This document shows positions 27,634-27,849 of a stretch of 27,849 bases of DNA, piece after piece. This DNA comes from a virus. How positions within the stretch are numbered: position 1 is the stretch's first letter; each line of letters begins with the position of its first letter. A program made the position numbers and the translations under genes. Location of the stretch: positions 1-27,849 of IMG/VR virus record IMGVR_UViG_3300015265_000015. One strand, 5' to 3'. Under the pieces are notes generated by a model that saw nothing but the letters and a program-made list of their open reading frames with translations, had not been told where the DNA came from and ran no database searches.

Positions 27634-27656
27634 ATAAAAAAACCGCACGCGGCGGG
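27634..27656 (-). terminator. Terminator between gene D and the endolysin
   Basis: On the minus strand CCGC-CGCGT-GCGG is followed by seven or more T. It is short but well placed after the gene D stop. The endolysin ribosome site follows, using the same CTCCAGGCATAAAAAA (plus-strand) junction as at 765-780. Confidence 0.65.
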
Positions 27657-27679
27657 TCAGGGGTGCGCAATGCGCGCGG

Positions 27680-27849
27680 TTACAGGTTCACGACTTTGAG
27701 CGGCTTCGCTTGCTTCTTCGGCTTCTTGCCCTTGGCTTTCGCCTTGCCGTGCTTGCCGCCGTTGCATTCGACGGTGGTCGACCAGCCCGCTTGGGTGTAG
27801 ACCTGCTCGACCGAGTCGGTCAGGTACTCGCCATCGAGGCCGACCTTGA
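27680..27849 (-). CDS. D: Tail protein D (late control D family), C-terminal part (cut by window edge)
   Basis: The last 55 or so codons, ending in TAA at 27680-27682. The translated end 'GEYLTDSVEQVYTQAGWSTT' followed by a Lys-rich tail ('KGKAKAKGKKPKKQAKPLKV') is typical of the P2 gpD/late-control-D family, the baseplate hub protein to which the spike attaches. In P2-like phages and R-type pyocins D is followed by the lysis genes, as here. The N-terminal part is outside the window. Confidence 0.82.
   Translation of the reverse strand, partial: KVGLDGEYLTDSVEQVYTQAGWSTTVECNGGKHGKAKAKGKKPKKQAKPLKVVNL

Noticed and set aside
27618-27670. Upstream ATG of the endolysin frame
   Set aside because: It lies before the terminator hairpin and T-tract, encodes no family-like sequence and has no ribosome site.
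1-27849. CRISPR arrays, tRNA or rRNA genes, IS elements
   Set aside because: No regularly spaced repeats, no cloverleaf with CCA end, no transposase or terminal inverted repeats were found by eye.

Overview
The window is a piece of a temperate tailed phage that also carries a complete low-copy plasmid maintenance kit. I read it as a phage-plasmid of a Pseudomonas-like host. The evidence is high GC with matching codon use, lambda-type DNA packaging (Nu1/GpA), a ClpP-protease/major-capsid fusion, a P2-type contractile-tail baseplate (V, W, J, D), and a Rep protein and ParA/RHH pair lying between the phage modules. The host genus is inferred from general resemblance; no search was run. Nearly every gene is on the minus strand. 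The left edge cuts baseplate J and the right edge cuts tail gene D, so the sheath, tube, tape-measure and fibre genes must lie outside the window, as expected for a circular genome opened here.

Layout, left to right (minus-strand transcription runs right to left): 1-2591 baseplate J (partial), W/gp25, a small protein, spike V, two tail/head-completion proteins and a DUF2190-type decoration protein. 2659-8982 is the packaging and head block: ClpP-MCP fusion, portal, gpW-type joining protein, large and small terminase, with a candidate cos site at 9010-9169. 9170-10720 holds a possible minor tail protein, two small membrane proteins and a lambda-S-type holin. 10754-10920 has a terminator and a candidate late promoter. 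11418-15160 is the integrase and early operon: a Q-like antiterminator, small Cys-rich proteins, a DUF4373-like replication protein and a Cro/CII-sized DNA-binding protein.

15161-17047 is the immunity region: a CI/LexA-type repressor on the plus strand, a 324-bp intergenic stretch with operators and a good promoter, then two plus-strand genes, one a LuxR-type HTH protein. A 22-bp-stem bidirectional terminator at 17095-17143 closes it. 17208-18557 is a type Ib partition locus (ParA, RHH partner, upstream 32-bp palindrome, ParC-like protein). 18554-20946 is a tightly overlapping operon of small unknown genes, including a solitary FtsK-gamma-like winged helix. 21116-24114 adds small genes, a HicAB toxin-antitoxin pair and a large coiled-coil protein. 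24388-25035 is a non-coding, hairpin-rich candidate origin. 25036-26040 is a plasmid replication initiator with a leader that looks controlled by an antisense RNA and a leader peptide. 26415-27617 contains nested spanin genes and a GH19 endolysin that appears frameshifted.

How it fits together: the prophage could persist as an autonomous plasmid (Rep, ParA/RHH, HicAB) with CI holding lytic genes off. A degenerate operator (TTTAC..TAAAGTG) occurs at the cI promoter, the LuxR-operon promoter and the accessory operon promoter. An exact 13-mer, TAAACTGTTTAAA, is shared between the cI-flanking region and the rep promoter region. These suggest that immunity and plasmid replication are wired together. 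An intact tyrosine recombinase is also present, so integration, or multimer resolution, remains possible.
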